Source: a virus. Taken from it: a DNA stretch of 64,000 nucleotides. The position numbers and the translations under genes were made by a program. Location of the stretch: positions 1 through 64,000 of the IMG/VR virus record IMGVR_UViG_3300020220_004354, one strand, 5' to 3'. Below, one piece after another: positions 23,084 through 33,096 of the stretch (the first letter of the stretch is position 1; every line of letters begins with the position of its first letter). The notes under the pieces are model-generated. The model worked only from the letters and a program-made list of their open reading frames with translations, was not told the origin of the DNA and ran no database searches.

Positions 23084-23803
23084 TTAGATCAGGTCTTCGT
23101 CCATACCCTCGGCAATGTCACCAATGTTAAACCCACGTTGTGGTTGGGTTTGAACAGGCGAAGCCTTGCGTTGTGGCTGGCGTCGGTCCTGATTTTCGAG
23201 GAGCGTCTGACGAGTCGTTACCGGGTGAGTGGCAGTACGGCTTACGTCAATTCTCTTTCGTCCGCCTTGTGTTTGGCGTGACTCAGAGACCGTACCCAAG
23301 CGTTGCTTGAGTTGTGCGTTCTCTGCGGCCAACCGTCGATTCTCCTTGAGAGCTTTCTCGGAGATCGCTACTTGGCGATTGGCAACTTCGACTGCACGAG
23401 TGCGTTCCTCGTTGACCTGCTGGATCTTGAGCTTTGCCTTGTCCAACGCGGCTGTAGCTTGTCCATTTGGCTCACCATTCGGCTCGATGCCCTCAAGGAG
23501 GGACATAACGTTCTTAAGCCTGGTAACAGCCTCGGACTCACTAAGGGCCGACTGCTTAGCAAGCTGTGCCTCAATCGCAGCAGCTTTCGTCTCACAGAAG
23601 ATCTGAACTCGACGAGCGAGTTCTCTCTTGTGTGCTTCCGTCTCTTCGATGCAGACTTTCTTAGCCTGCTCGATACGATTCTGGTAGTCAGAATCGTATT
23701 GCTCACGAAGAGTTGTCTTGTAGTCCTCAAGGGCCTCGCAGATGCTGCCAACCAAGTCCTGGTTGCAACCTGCCTTTTCCAAGAGTGTCTTGATCTTGTT
23801 CAT
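23084..23803 (-). CDS. Prohead core scaffold, gp22-like
   Basis: 239 aa, almost entirely helical and charged: long heptad-like segments EDYKTTLREQYDSDYQNRIEQ and AALDKAKLKIQQVNEERTRA, then a disordered basic/Gln region (QDRRQPQRKASP) and an acidic end NIGDIAEGMDEDLI. It lies between protease and capsid, exactly where T4 gene 22 lies. The assembled core is expected to be degraded by the gp21 homologue; (I/L)xE sites such as LLE and CIEE are present. Ribosome-binding site GAGGAG. Confidence 0.85.
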   Translation of the reverse strand: MNKIKTLLEKAGCNQDLVGSICEALEDYKTTLREQYDSDYQNRIEQAKKVCIEETEAHKRELARRVQIFCETKAAAIEAQLAKQSALSESEAVTRLKNVMSLLEGIEPNGEPNGQATAALDKAKLKIQQVNEERTRAVEVANRQVAISEKALKENRRLAAENAQLKQRLGTVSESRQTQGGRKRIDVSRTATHPVTTRQTLLENQDRRQPQRKASPVQTQPQRGFNIGDIAEGMDEDLI

Positions 23804-23865
23804 AACAATCTACTCCTCACGAGCTTGCTGAAAGTTATTTTTGCTCGAATATAGAAAACTTAGTG

Positions 23866-24648
23866 TTATCTCCGAGACCGGCTCGGAATCTTTGGTCCAC
23901 GCTTGTCCAAACCGAAGTAACTTTCAATCTCTTGAACCAAGAGATTTTGGTATGCTTGCGGACTGAATCGATTGCGGGATTCCTTAATTGGTTTCAACCG
24001 CCGACTCAGGCTTTCTTGGATTTGCAGAATTGCCCCATTCACTGACGGTTCCGCCACAGCGTCCCACGTCACAAATGAATATCCAGGCATCACGCGATAA
24101 ATCTGATGTCCATGGTGTTCCGCGACTTCCATATCACCCACACCACGGGATGAAATACCAACTCGAACTTTATGTTCAAACAACCCGCGAAGGTATGAAC
24201 CGCAAGGCAGTTTGTGAAGCACTTCAGCTTCACCGAATACCTTCTTCCCATCCATCCACACTTTCGTGATCAGATGGCTTACGCGGTCGAGATGGATTTT
24301 GGCATCGGCTGGGTGGTCAAATTCACCCATCACGGCTCGATGAGAAACGTCTTCTTGAATTCCCCGAACAGCAGGAGCAAGAACATCATTGCTTGGATAG
24401 AAGCGTTGATTGGCGTTCTCTTTGTCGCCCATTTGGAAAAGCCCAGTGACTCGCATCACTGGAACTTCTTTGCCGTTAACGTCTTCCGTTACTGTTTCTT
24501 TCCGATCAATAATTTCGAATGGGAAAACATCACGGATAAGCTGCATACCGGTAGGAATAACACCAGTTTCAGCGATTAATCCCCGATTGATGGCAGGGAA
24601 ACCACGCTCTTCCATAAGCGTGGCATATGATCGACGGCTAGGCAACAT
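23866..24648 (-). CDS. Prohead maturation protease, gp21-like
   Basis: 260 aa. Serine protease of the herpes-assemblin-like fold used by T4 gp21: AVMGEFDHPADAKIHLDRVS has the catalytic His112, GISSRGVGDM the catalytic Ser (166 or 167), with GLFQMGDKENANQRFYPSND at the substrate side. The N-terminus has LME and the C-terminal tail EIESYFGLDKRGPK could be auto-processed. Its expected specificity (I/L)xE matches the N-termini of the four capsid-targeting candidates and the capsid propeptide. Confidence 0.93.
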   Translation of the reverse strand: MLPSRRSYATLMEERGFPAINRGLIAETGVIPTGMQLIRDVFPFEIIDRKETVTEDVNGKEVPVMRVTGLFQMGDKENANQRFYPSNDVLAPAVRGIQEDVSHRAVMGEFDHPADAKIHLDRVSHLITKVWMDGKKVFGEAEVLHKLPCGSYLRGLFEHKVRVGISSRGVGDMEVAEHHGHQIYRVMPGYSFVTWDAVAEPSVNGAILQIQESLSRRLKPIKESRNRFSPQAYQNLLVQEIESYFGLDKRGPKIPSRSRR

Positions 24649-24651
24649 TCA

Positions 24652-27600
24652 CTAATCTCCCTTTTTCGCCGTTGGCGGCTTGGTTCCGGTGCCATCATCC
24701 TTCTTGACGGTCGGACCAATGTCCTCTAACTCGTCGTCAGTGGCCTTCGGCAACTTCGGAGTTGGCATATCACGTAAATTATCCTTTACGTGCTTGGTAT
24801 ATTTGGCATTCGATGGACTGGTCACATCCTGATCTTCGACCATTCCTTCGGTTTCGTCCTCTTCCTCCACTTCCTCCTCTTCCTCCTCGTCCTCCTCGTC
24901 TCCCATTTCTGGTGGACCAGCGACTTCTCCATCCATCGAATCTTCGCCATTTTCGAAGTCTGGCATGGCATCATCATCGCCACCCATGTCTCCAGCATCA
25001 TCTCCGGGAGCATTGATAGAATCGACCGGCGACATTCCGGAAGTATCATCACCGGCATCGCCCATATCATCCATGGAGTCGCCCATGTCGGCGATCATAC
25101 CATCATCGCCGCCTTCACCACCGGCTCCAAGTTTTCCAACATCGATATCATCAGAGACTTCGACGGATATCGTTCCATCCGGACCGGTCGTGATTTTCGC
25201 CATGGCCTCGTTTAAGGCATTGTCTTCACCGTCATCAATTGGACGCAATTGCTCAATCGATTCACTGATCCATTTGGTGAATGCACGCGGATCGCCGTAG
25301 CTCATCTTCGCAGCGGCAAACGCGCTTTCATAAAGTGCTTTCGGAATTGGAATTTCAACCGATCCGTCTTCACTCAAGATGACAGGAGTGAGAGATTCAT
25401 CAGAGCCACCATGGTCGAAGATGAATCGAACTCCCGCATATTCACCAAGAACAGCATCTTTCTGTGCCTGTCCCCATCTAATGCGGCTTTCCTTGGTCGT
25501 CTTCCCAACGCTGGCACGGCCATATCCGCGTGGAGTAATTCGTGGGCTTCGGTACTGATCTTCGGCCACACCCTCATCGTCCGAATCATCTGATTCCCAT
25601 GGCTTCTCGGAATCGCCGGAATCGCCAGAATCATCACAAACAAAATCGTCCGAACCACTCTTCTTGAACGGCGGAGCGGCACCAGGGAATGGACCACCCT
25701 TATCGTCGTCACTTTCCAAAAAGCACGTTACAACCTGTTCCAGTGCTCTCGACATCTTGCCTTCTGGGATTCGCATTCCCAAGGCTTTCAACGAGGCTTT
25801 CGCCATGCTGGGAAGGCTTTGTTCGAGAAGCTTACCAGACAGACGATTTTCGGTCGCCAAACGCTGCATGATTCTGATGATCTTTTCGAGGTCTCCTTCA
25901 TCAGTGATTACCGGCGTGCCGTAATCAGTGATATGAACACCTTCTGAGAGATCGATTCCTTCATCACGCCGAATAGCATATGGATCTAAGCCTTCCTCAA
26001 TCTCATCGTCATCGCACGGCATATCGTCATCTTCGTCCTTCTTCATCTCATAATGAACAGGACGGGATTCTGATAGTGGTTTTTTCTTCTTGTACTTGCC
26101 TTCCATCGGCGGAGCACCGCCCGGAGCCGGAGGAGCACCCGGAGCAGGAGCAGCAGGAGCAGCAGGAGCAGCAGCAGGGGCCGGAGCTGGAGGAGCACCA
26201 CCGCCAGCACCCAACAGGGCATCCAGATCTTCGTCACCACCGGCTGGCGAAGGCGGAGGGACTTCTCCAGCGGCTCCAGCACCCGGTTTACCGGCACCAC
26301 CGCCAGAACTCTGACCACCAATTTGAATCAGCGGAGAGTTGATATTGATGACAGGAGCACCACCGCCGCCCCCAAGATCGCCACTAAGATCGAGAGCATC
26401 ACTTCCAGCCGGACCACCTCCAGGTGGCATTTGATCGAATCCCTGAAGTGTGTCGGCGGCAGCAAGCTCTTCTTGAATTGTCGCGATCAAATCCTCGGCT
26501 TCATAGATCGCAGCATCGTCGAAGTTTTTGTCCTTCAACCGCGTGATCAAGCTGCTCAACTTGCTCGACAATTCGTGCGACTCCCGAATTTTCGGAGTCT
26601 TGTTTCGCAAGACATCCAAAGTCGTGGCCAAAGCTTCGGCGGCGACTTCTCGGTTTGAAATTGTTTCGAAAATCAATGCCAAGAATTTCTGGTATGCACT
26701 CTCGAAATTCTTCGATTCTTCGAGAATCCGCACATTTTCCATCAACGCCGGATGTTCCGACTTCTTGGCAATATTTCTCCATTCATCGATAATCTTACGG
26801 CGGCTCAGCTTCATATTGGTTCTGAAGAAGAGCGTAGCGGTGTCATCACACAGTTGCTGGTTGAAAATCGCTTTCGAAGCCAATGCGTTCTCAACCAATG
26901 TCTGGAATTGAGCACGATTGAGGAGTGTGAATTCCTCCATCGATTCTAAGAATGGTGTCACAGCCTGAACAGCGTCGTCGATTTTCGCTTCAGACACCAA
27001 TCTGGCAGCGTGATAGACGCGGTTTTGGAATCCTTCGGACCAGTATGCATTCTTGGCGGCTTCCATCATCCGTCGAGCGACCAGCTTTCGTGCCGCCCAT
27101 TTCGTGACAGGCAACGAGATCGGTTCTCCATCGCCGAATGAACCGGAGACGACTGTTCCGTTCTCGACAAGAACGCGATCTCGCAGATTCTCGACAATCA
27201 CAGCGACCAGTTTTGACCGCACATTGTTTTCGAGACTGACATTGTTCGGTTGAATACTGATGCGTCGCAGAACACCATCTCGGCATCGAACAGCACCAGA
27301 GTAAGGAACAGCCCGACCTGAGAATCGCTGGGCTTTCATGCGGTCAAATGAAACCTGCATGCCCTTTTGGTCGTTTTCTTCAATTGCCGAAACCAATTTC
27401 TCGCAGGTTTCAGCAAACAGACCTTGCTTTTCTTCTTCAACAATTTCGAGAGGTCTAATATTAGTGATTGTGACCTTGCCATGGGCCTCGCGGACGTGTT
27501 CTGCAATGAAGAATTGTTGCGCATTCACATCTTCAATATAAAGTTGCTTGGCGTGAAGAGCAGCTAGTCTCCACTGTTTACCAGCAGAGCGGCCCATTTG

Positions 27601-27708
27601 TTCGATCCGCTCTTCGAAAACGGCAACTTTTGCCTGAGCAGAATCGTTCAATGCACCAAGGAATTTGCGACTGTCAATTCGTACCGGGCCGGTTGTATTC
27701 GATGTCAT
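24652..27708 (-). CDS. Giant acidic prohead-core candidate
   Basis: 1018 aa, lying between portal and protease where T4 has the small core genes 67 and 68. Residues 1-420 are helical and folded (KQWRLAALHAKQLYIEDVNA; MKLSRRKIIDEWRNIAKKSE). Residues 425-560 are Gly/Pro/Ala low complexity. Residues 590-830 form a second folded part, and 860-1018 are a strongly acidic tail with runs of Asp/Glu (EEDEEEEEEVEEEDE). Several (I/L)xE sites occur in the linkers. A processed core or genome-condensing internal protein is inferred; no family is recognised. Confidence 0.75.
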   Translation of the reverse strand: MTSNTTGPVRIDSRKFLGALNDSAQAKVAVFEERIEQMGRSAGKQWRLAALHAKQLYIEDVNAQQFFIAEHVREAHGKVTITNIRPLEIVEEEKQGLFAETCEKLVSAIEENDQKGMQVSFDRMKAQRFSGRAVPYSGAVRCRDGVLRRISIQPNNVSLENNVRSKLVAVIVENLRDRVLVENGTVVSGSFGDGEPISLPVTKWAARKLVARRMMEAAKNAYWSEGFQNRVYHAARLVSEAKIDDAVQAVTPFLESMEEFTLLNRAQFQTLVENALASKAIFNQQLCDDTATLFFRTNMKLSRRKIIDEWRNIAKKSEHPALMENVRILEESKNFESAYQKFLALIFETISNREVAAEALATTLDVLRNKTPKIRESHELSSKLSSLITRLKDKNFDDAAIYEAEDLIATIQEELAAADTLQGFDQMPPGGGPAGSDALDLSGDLGGGGGAPVININSPLIQIGGQSSGGGAGKPGAGAAGEVPPPSPAGGDEDLDALLGAGGGAPPAPAPAAAPAAPAAPAPGAPPAPGGAPPMEGKYKKKKPLSESRPVHYEMKKDEDDDMPCDDDEIEEGLDPYAIRRDEGIDLSEGVHITDYGTPVITDEGDLEKIIRIMQRLATENRLSGKLLEQSLPSMAKASLKALGMRIPEGKMSRALEQVVTCFLESDDDKGGPFPGAAPPFKKSGSDDFVCDDSGDSGDSEKPWESDDSDDEGVAEDQYRSPRITPRGYGRASVGKTTKESRIRWGQAQKDAVLGEYAGVRFIFDHGGSDESLTPVILSEDGSVEIPIPKALYESAFAAAKMSYGDPRAFTKWISESIEQLRPIDDGEDNALNEAMAKITTGPDGTISVEVSDDIDVGKLGAGGEGGDDGMIADMGDSMDDMGDAGDDTSGMSPVDSINAPGDDAGDMGGDDDAMPDFENGEDSMDGEVAGPPEMGDEEDEEEEEEVEEEDETEGMVEDQDVTSPSNAKYTKHVKDNLRDMPTPKLPKATDDELEDIGPTVKKDDGTGTKPPTAKKGD

Positions 27709-27830
27709 CTAATTCGCTCCTAGATCAGCACGTTGCCTTAATATAGTAGATTTTGATTCTACTGGTTCAGCAGCGTTTCTTGCTTAACTATTACTAATTT
27801 TGACCAAATGCGTGTGGGCTAGTCTTAATC

Positions 27831-29810
27831 CTAAAGGCCACTAACGGCAACTGACGGAAGATCGCTTTCGGTAACTTCAGTTACTTCCTCTTCGGATTCT
27901 ACTAGCGATCCATCCATCAGAACGTCGTAAATCTCTTTGATTGCGTCATTGCGAGTGTCTTCGTCAACAGACCATTCGACGAGTAACTCTTTATCTTTGT
28001 TTGGGTTGTAAATTTCTTCCAAAATCGTAGAGGGTGATTTCCCATTACCTTCATGACGAAGGGTAGGAGGAGATCCCGATAACCCATCGAGTTCTTTGGA
28101 AGCCAAAATGTAATCGTAGCCGCTACTATGTTCAATCAGAGGTTTTTCTGCTGATCGACCTATCCGAGCCGCCCATCGCTCCACGATAACTTTGGCTTCA
28201 TTCATGCGACCTTGTTTACGGAGTTCAAGTATCAAGCGTTTCTCAGCAGCATAATCGAATCCTTCAATTGGCGGAGGAGTGTCTCCACCAGCTTCAGCCC
28301 CCAGAGCACCCGCTGCGTCTTCTAGAGCACCACCAGCCGCATCCGTGGGAATATCAGCCGCATCAGTTGGTGGGGTTGGTGCTTCATCACCAACTCCAAG
28401 ATCCAAGCCACCACCACTGCTGCCACTTTGCGTAGCAGTCTGCTCCATATCCTTCAATTCTTGAATTTCATCGGGAGACAAGTCGGTAAAGTGAGTCACA
28501 ATCCATTCTTTCGGAAACCATCCCAAATCCTTGAGATCGGCCATCACAGCTACGCGAGTTTGCCATGTTTCGATTCTATACAATTCTTCCATCGCAGAAG
28601 TTGCAGTAAGAGCAACTTCAAATCCACGCAGATCTTCGACACGATATCCACGTAACGCGAGGTGAATGATAGCAATTTTGGTTAATCCGGTGGCAACTTC
28701 ACGTTGTATCCATTGAACAGCTTTCGAAAATTCCGAGTGTGATTGTGAGAGCGATTTTTCACTGGCTTCGCCAGCCCCCTCCCCAATTCCAACCCGTGCG
28801 AACGGGATTTTCATTGGAGACACCATTTTCTTCTTGAAATATTCGATATCCTTAATTTGGTCGAGGTTCTCAGCACCCGGCAAAACGTCAACATCCGGAC
28901 CAGTTCCGTCTGGACGACGCGGCAAGAAGAAGTCATCTTCTTGAATAAGTGGAGAATATCGCTCGTCGAACGTGCCGGTAGTTGGATTATAGAATCGCTG
29001 GCGTTTGAAATTCCGTGCGATCATCTGCATATATTCCGGCACTTCTTTTGGCGGAATCATGCCGACAGGAATAGTGAATTTACGTTTCTCCGGTGCACGA
29101 GTAATTCTGTAAATCAACGCAGCATCTTCCATCAGCCGCAATTGTTTGAATGCCTTGCGTCCGCCATCTAACACTGAACGACCATATGGATGGTAGATGT
29201 TTTCAAAGCTGGTCAACCGCAAATGCATTACTTGCCACGGATGAAGAAACATTGGACGCGGCCAAATTGCATCCATATAAAAGAATCCAACAAGATCACC
29301 ATATCGTGTTTCAATTCTGGTGAAATTGTAGACGTTCATGAATTTAAGAGCAGAGACGCCGGAACGATTAGCGTCCAGAATTACCTCGAACGGAGAATCA
29401 CCATATTTGCATAGGTATCGGACTGTGGGACGGCAGAATGTGTCCCAACGAAGCGTATTGAAGAATAAATCTTCAAGCTCGTGCTTCAGCCGCCGATTGC
29501 GTGCTCGAATAATCAATGTGTGTTTTCGTTCAGGATCGACTAAACTAGCTTCATCGGCATATAAATCTAAACCAAGGCTGATTTCGCCAGTCTGATCCAT
29601 TTGTTCATAATCTTTATACCTCTCCAATCTATTAATCTGTAGATTGGTCTGATCGAGGATAGCGGCTTGTTGATTAAAGTCAAGAAATTCGCCGCCAGCA
29701 GTTAAACGATCAAGATGTGCTTGATCTTGATATACTCGTTCTGCTTGATAAATACGGTGCTGCCGGGTAAGTGCACGTATTCTGTCGAAAACTAGCCAGT
29801 TACTCGGCAT
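27831..29810 (-). CDS. Portal protein, gp20-like
   Basis: 659 aa. T4-type portal pattern: QMDQTGEISLGLDLYADEAS, the wing region, FENIYHPYGRSVLDGGRKAF, RITRAPEKRKFTIPVGMIPP, and the crown IEYFKKKMVSPMKIPFARVG followed by EKSLSQSHSEFSKAVQWIQR. The C-terminal 180 residues (GGGLDLGVGDEAPTPP onward) are a low-complexity plus helical extension not found in T4. Ends in TAG, which shows that amber is a real stop in a late gene. Divergent from the CAP-domain gene. Confidence 0.94.
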   Translation of the reverse strand: MPSNWLVFDRIRALTRQHRIYQAERVYQDQAHLDRLTAGGEFLDFNQQAAILDQTNLQINRLERYKDYEQMDQTGEISLGLDLYADEASLVDPERKHTLIIRARNRRLKHELEDLFFNTLRWDTFCRPTVRYLCKYGDSPFEVILDANRSGVSALKFMNVYNFTRIETRYGDLVGFFYMDAIWPRPMFLHPWQVMHLRLTSFENIYHPYGRSVLDGGRKAFKQLRLMEDAALIYRITRAPEKRKFTIPVGMIPPKEVPEYMQMIARNFKRQRFYNPTTGTFDERYSPLIQEDDFFLPRRPDGTGPDVDVLPGAENLDQIKDIEYFKKKMVSPMKIPFARVGIGEGAGEASEKSLSQSHSEFSKAVQWIQREVATGLTKIAIIHLALRGYRVEDLRGFEVALTATSAMEELYRIETWQTRVAVMADLKDLGWFPKEWIVTHFTDLSPDEIQELKDMEQTATQSGSSGGGLDLGVGDEAPTPPTDAADIPTDAAGGALEDAAGALGAEAGGDTPPPIEGFDYAAEKRLILELRKQGRMNEAKVIVERWAARIGRSAEKPLIEHSSGYDYILASKELDGLSGSPPTLRHEGNGKSPSTILEEIYNPNKDKELLVEWSVDEDTRNDAIKEIYDVLMDGSLVESEEEVTEVTESDLPSVAVSGL

Positions 29811-29870
29811 ATGTGGTCCTCAAAATCTATTCTATATTTACTGAAATTGGTGCCATTGAGGGTAAAAACA

Positions 29871-30395
29871 ATGAGCGATTTTTGGTACTGGCTCCGAGAC
29901 ATATTTAGACGAAACCGACCTACTCCGCCACAACCCCCATTGCCACCACCTACACCAACGTCCGTTGCTGGAGAATTGTTAGTCGCTCACAACAATGAAC
30001 GTACAAAAGCGGGTGTAAGTATATTAACTCTCGATAGTAAGTTAGTTACAGCCGCAGAGAAGCATGCAAAATGGATGGCCGATAACGAATTGTTGTCGCA
30101 CAGAGGATCACGTGGTTCGAACGTTGCTAGCAGAATCAGGGATGAAGGACATCGTCCACAAGCAATGGGAGAGAATATCGCACGTGGTTATAGCACAGTC
30201 ACGTCAGTCATGCAAGGTTGGATGTCATCTTCCGGACATCGTAGACACATTCTAGCCAGAAAATATAAAAATTGTGGGTTCGCGAAAGTTGGGCGTTATT
30301 GGTGTGCAGTCTTTGTAACATCATTAAGCCGACAGTTGGTTTTCACTAAATCCGTAAGCCACGAACCAGAACCGCTCTATGGTACGGAAGAATAG
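29871..30395 (+). CDS. CAP/SCP-domain protein
   Basis: 174 aa from ATG 29871, with GAGGG upstream. Residues 1-35 have an amphipathic MSDFWYWLRDIFRRN and a Pro-rich linker. Then the CAP fold: LLVAHNNERTKAGVSILTLD, AAEKHAKWMADNELLSHRGS, GENIARGYSTVTSVMQGWMS, SGHRRHILARKYKNCGFAKV. The His/Glu positions of the CAP cavity are kept. No classical signal peptide. Bacterial CAP proteins are usually secreted and of uncertain function. A plus-strand insertion between terminase and portal genes, hence probably a later acquisition. Confidence 0.87.
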   Translation: MSDFWYWLRDIFRRNRPTPPQPPLPPPTPTSVAGELLVAHNNERTKAGVSILTLDSKLVTAAEKHAKWMADNELLSHRGSRGSNVASRIRDEGHRPQAMGENIARGYSTVTSVMQGWMSSSGHRRHILARKYKNCGFAKVGRYWCAVFVTSLSRQLVFTKSVSHEPEPLYGTEE

Positions 30396-30415
30396 CTACC
30401 ACCACCGTTGATACA

Positions 30416-32392
30416 TCAACCTTTACGCTCGTAGAAATATTTAGGCGGCGTGACAAGCGGGCGACCCTGGCTGATGGGAATGCCGCCAAGTTGAAGCGTA
30501 TAAGAATCGAGGTGTCGCTGTGCTACAATTTCTGGGAAGTCTGTCGGAGCTAAAGCCATAGGCATTAATAACGCAGCCCCGCCTTTCCCCGCCCAATCTT
30601 CTTGCACATGTGCAGATTGTTCATCCGACAGAATGGTCGGGCCAGTTTGACTCTTAAATGTAGAATTACCACCAAACGGAGTCAGATTGCCCGCATCAAC
30701 TACAAATGCATCCGATGTACCTAACAGAGCCAATGCAGTAGCGATTACCAAGTCATCGAAGTTTCCTGCACCTTCTTCAGCTTCTGTCTTAGAAGTATCG
30801 TGACCTAATCTATCACGCTTTCTAACATACGTGTTAAATTCCTTCAGTAATCTCTTGCTATAAATTGTATATCCATCTTCGTTATTATCACGAATGCAGT
30901 TTAATAGAAACTGATTCAACGTTGGTTTACTTGCCTGCGATGTTGAAAACCCATATGGGCTGACTTTCAACGGGCGTGCACGCCTCCTACCACGACCTTG
31001 AGGTTGCGGCTTATCATTAATTTCTTTGCGTCGCCACAACCGTGGATACATTACAGTATATCGCAGTTCGTCGATGATAATATCACCACCATTATTACGC
31101 TCGACGACCGCCAATGCACAATTATACCATCTTCCAATTCGATCGATATACTTAATCAATTCTCGTGGCAAACATCGGGCCATAAACTCAGCCACTTGTT
31201 CACGAGTATAAACATCGAAGATTTCTATAGCATGATAGTCCTTCCCTTTGCCAGTTGCGGTATCGACACCCATCACATATGGATGTGCAGGTGAACTATG
31301 CTCAATAATCTCATTGCCGCGACGTTTTTCAGGGCGAGCCACCACCGGTTTGGCCCAAATCCATAATCCTTCATCAGGTTCATTAAAGTCGAAGCTGAGT
31401 TCTTCAACATTACCCGTCACCGGATGCACGTATGTCTGCATCCCTCTGACACGCTGAACCGGCTCACGAACTGTTGTAGCAAGATGTGCCAATACTTCTT
31501 TTGGAAGTACCGTATTACCAGATCCGATAAACGATGCGAGAATTTCCTGTTCAAACTTCCACGACTCGCCACGAGCTTGCAATGCTCGGTACTGTTCCTC
31601 CAACCATGGAGACCAGTATTGTCCGTATTTGACAATCTCTTCTTTAGTCGTGCATTTCCGCAAGCCATCACGCGGAGCGATTCGTTTGTGTTCTTTCGAG
31701 ATTGGATCGAAATATTCGATAACCCAGTCCATATCCCACCAATTGATAACAATGGGATTGAACTGATTCGATCCGCTTTCCGCTTCGGTGCATGTTGCCC
31801 AATACCAGTTACCAACACCATTCGTAGTGCTGATGACTATAACATTACCACCGTGTTGCAGAGTAGGCCAACCACCAGCCCACATGGAATCCATTCCCTG
31901 AATAAACGCCGCTTCGTCAATAATATTCAATGACGATGCATTAGAACGAAGAACGTCCGGATGTGAGGTCAAGCTCTGGATTCTTGACCCATTGGGGAAC
32001 ATGATTTCATGCTCATTTTGCTTCACCGGTTTCCATAATTCCTTCATCCAGTCTGGCAAATGCCCGAATAGGAATACAATATGTTCTCGTAAAAACGACA
32101 TCGCGTCCTCATCACGACGCGAAACTATCAGAATAGTTTTATGATTGTGGAACATCGCAAACCATAATGCGAATGCTCCAGCAATTTTAGATGCACCAGC
32201 TTGGCGGCATTTGCGGAAAATATTGAGGCGATATTTTCTAAACGCTCGAATCGCGTTTCGTTGATATGAAAATGGGGTGAATGGGATAATACCGGCAGAC
32301 GGATGCTTTAATTTACCGTAGGTACGGAGAAACCATACCACGGAACTTTGGCATCTTTTGATGATCGCTCTATGTTGTGCAGTTACTGCCAT
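30416..32392 (-). CDS. Terminase large subunit, gp17-like
   Basis: 658 aa. ATPase: Walker A-like CRQAGASK (62-69, variant as in other T4-type terminases), SRRDEDAMSFL, Walker B SLNIIDEAAFI (Asp159, Glu160), coupling VIVISTTNGVGNWYW. Nuclease: YVMGVDTATGKGKDYHAIEI gives the first acidic ligand, CALAVVERNNGGDIIIDELR the second and EEGAGNFDDLVIATALAL the third. The start overlaps the TAA of the preceding gene. Convergent with the CAP gene, 21 bp apart. Confidence 0.96.
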   Translation of the reverse strand: MAVTAQHRAIIKRCQSSVVWFLRTYGKLKHPSAGIIPFTPFSYQRNAIRAFRKYRLNIFRKCRQAGASKIAGAFALWFAMFHNHKTILIVSRRDEDAMSFLREHIVFLFGHLPDWMKELWKPVKQNEHEIMFPNGSRIQSLTSHPDVLRSNASSLNIIDEAAFIQGMDSMWAGGWPTLQHGGNVIVISTTNGVGNWYWATCTEAESGSNQFNPIVINWWDMDWVIEYFDPISKEHKRIAPRDGLRKCTTKEEIVKYGQYWSPWLEEQYRALQARGESWKFEQEILASFIGSGNTVLPKEVLAHLATTVREPVQRVRGMQTYVHPVTGNVEELSFDFNEPDEGLWIWAKPVVARPEKRRGNEIIEHSSPAHPYVMGVDTATGKGKDYHAIEIFDVYTREQVAEFMARCLPRELIKYIDRIGRWYNCALAVVERNNGGDIIIDELRYTVMYPRLWRRKEINDKPQPQGRGRRRARPLKVSPYGFSTSQASKPTLNQFLLNCIRDNNEDGYTIYSKRLLKEFNTYVRKRDRLGHDTSKTEAEEGAGNFDDLVIATALALLGTSDAFVVDAGNLTPFGGNSTFKSQTGPTILSDEQSAHVQEDWAGKGGAALLMPMALAPTDFPEIVAQRHLDSYTLQLGGIPISQGRPLVTPPKYFYERKG

Positions 32393-33096
32393 TAAAACTC
32401 ATCATCTGCGTTCATAGGTTCGTCAAGAATTCGCTCCAAGTCGTGGTCATTGCCGGTCACACTTACATTTTGATTATTGACTTGGACGCTGGTAGTAGCT
32501 TTCATTGAAGCCAACATTTTCGCGTTAGCTTCCATCATTTTGACTGCCGTCATATTGATATTGGCTTTGACCTCGACTGCCTTAACCAATCCATCGATAA
32601 ACATGCGAGACGGAGCTTTACTTTGATTTAGTGCCTGCTCGATCTCCTGCCTGAACATCTGAATCACATCTTGTGCTTCCTGTCGATCTGACCGACAAGC
32701 ACCAAGAATTTCATCAGTAACACCATCAAGACGATTGAGATACTTCTGAAGATCGATAGATGGCACTGCCGGTGCCAGTGGAGTATCCATCAATGTTGCA
32801 AATGCAGTCGTCGAATCAGATCCAATATCATCTATATTTCTAACGTCCGTAGGAAATAAAATGGCATCATCGGGTTTGGATAAATCGGATTGAGATGGAT
32901 CGACAGATATCAATTCAGACGGGTCAATGACCCCTTCAATCCATGCTGCTCCACTATCACTCACTTCTTCATCTTCTTCAATCGGAGGTTGTGAAGAAGC
33001 CTTTGAAGCTTTGGGTGAAGTCTTGGGAGCGGCTTTTGAAATGACAGGAGTTTCTGGATCTAACTGATTTAACAAATGTTGTAAATCATCATCCAT
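32392..33096 (-). CDS. Putative small terminase (gp16 position)
   Basis: 234 aa directly upstream of gp17, overlapping by one base. Residues 1-115 are acidic and disordered. Residues 115-205 are helical: LQKYLNRLDGVTDEILGACR, DVIQMFRQEIEQALNQSKAP, VEVKANINMTAVKMMEANAK, followed by VQVNNQNVSVTG. Position and helical core suggest the ring-forming small terminase, but no HTH is obvious and similarity is not certain. Confidence 0.6.
   Translation of the reverse strand: MDDDLQHLLNQLDPETPVISKAAPKTSPKASKASSQPPIEEDEEVSDSGAAWIEGVIDPSELISVDPSQSDLSKPDDAILFPTDVRNIDDIGSDSTTAFATLMDTPLAPAVPSIDLQKYLNRLDGVTDEILGACRSDRQEAQDVIQMFRQEIEQALNQSKAPSRMFIDGLVKAVEVKANINMTAVKMMEANAKMLASMKATTSVQVNNQNVSVTGNDHDLERILDEPMNADDEF

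Noticed and set aside
24762-25300. Several plus-strand frames rich in Pro, Leu and His
   Set aside because: Antisense to the acidic Asp/Glu tail of the prohead-core protein.
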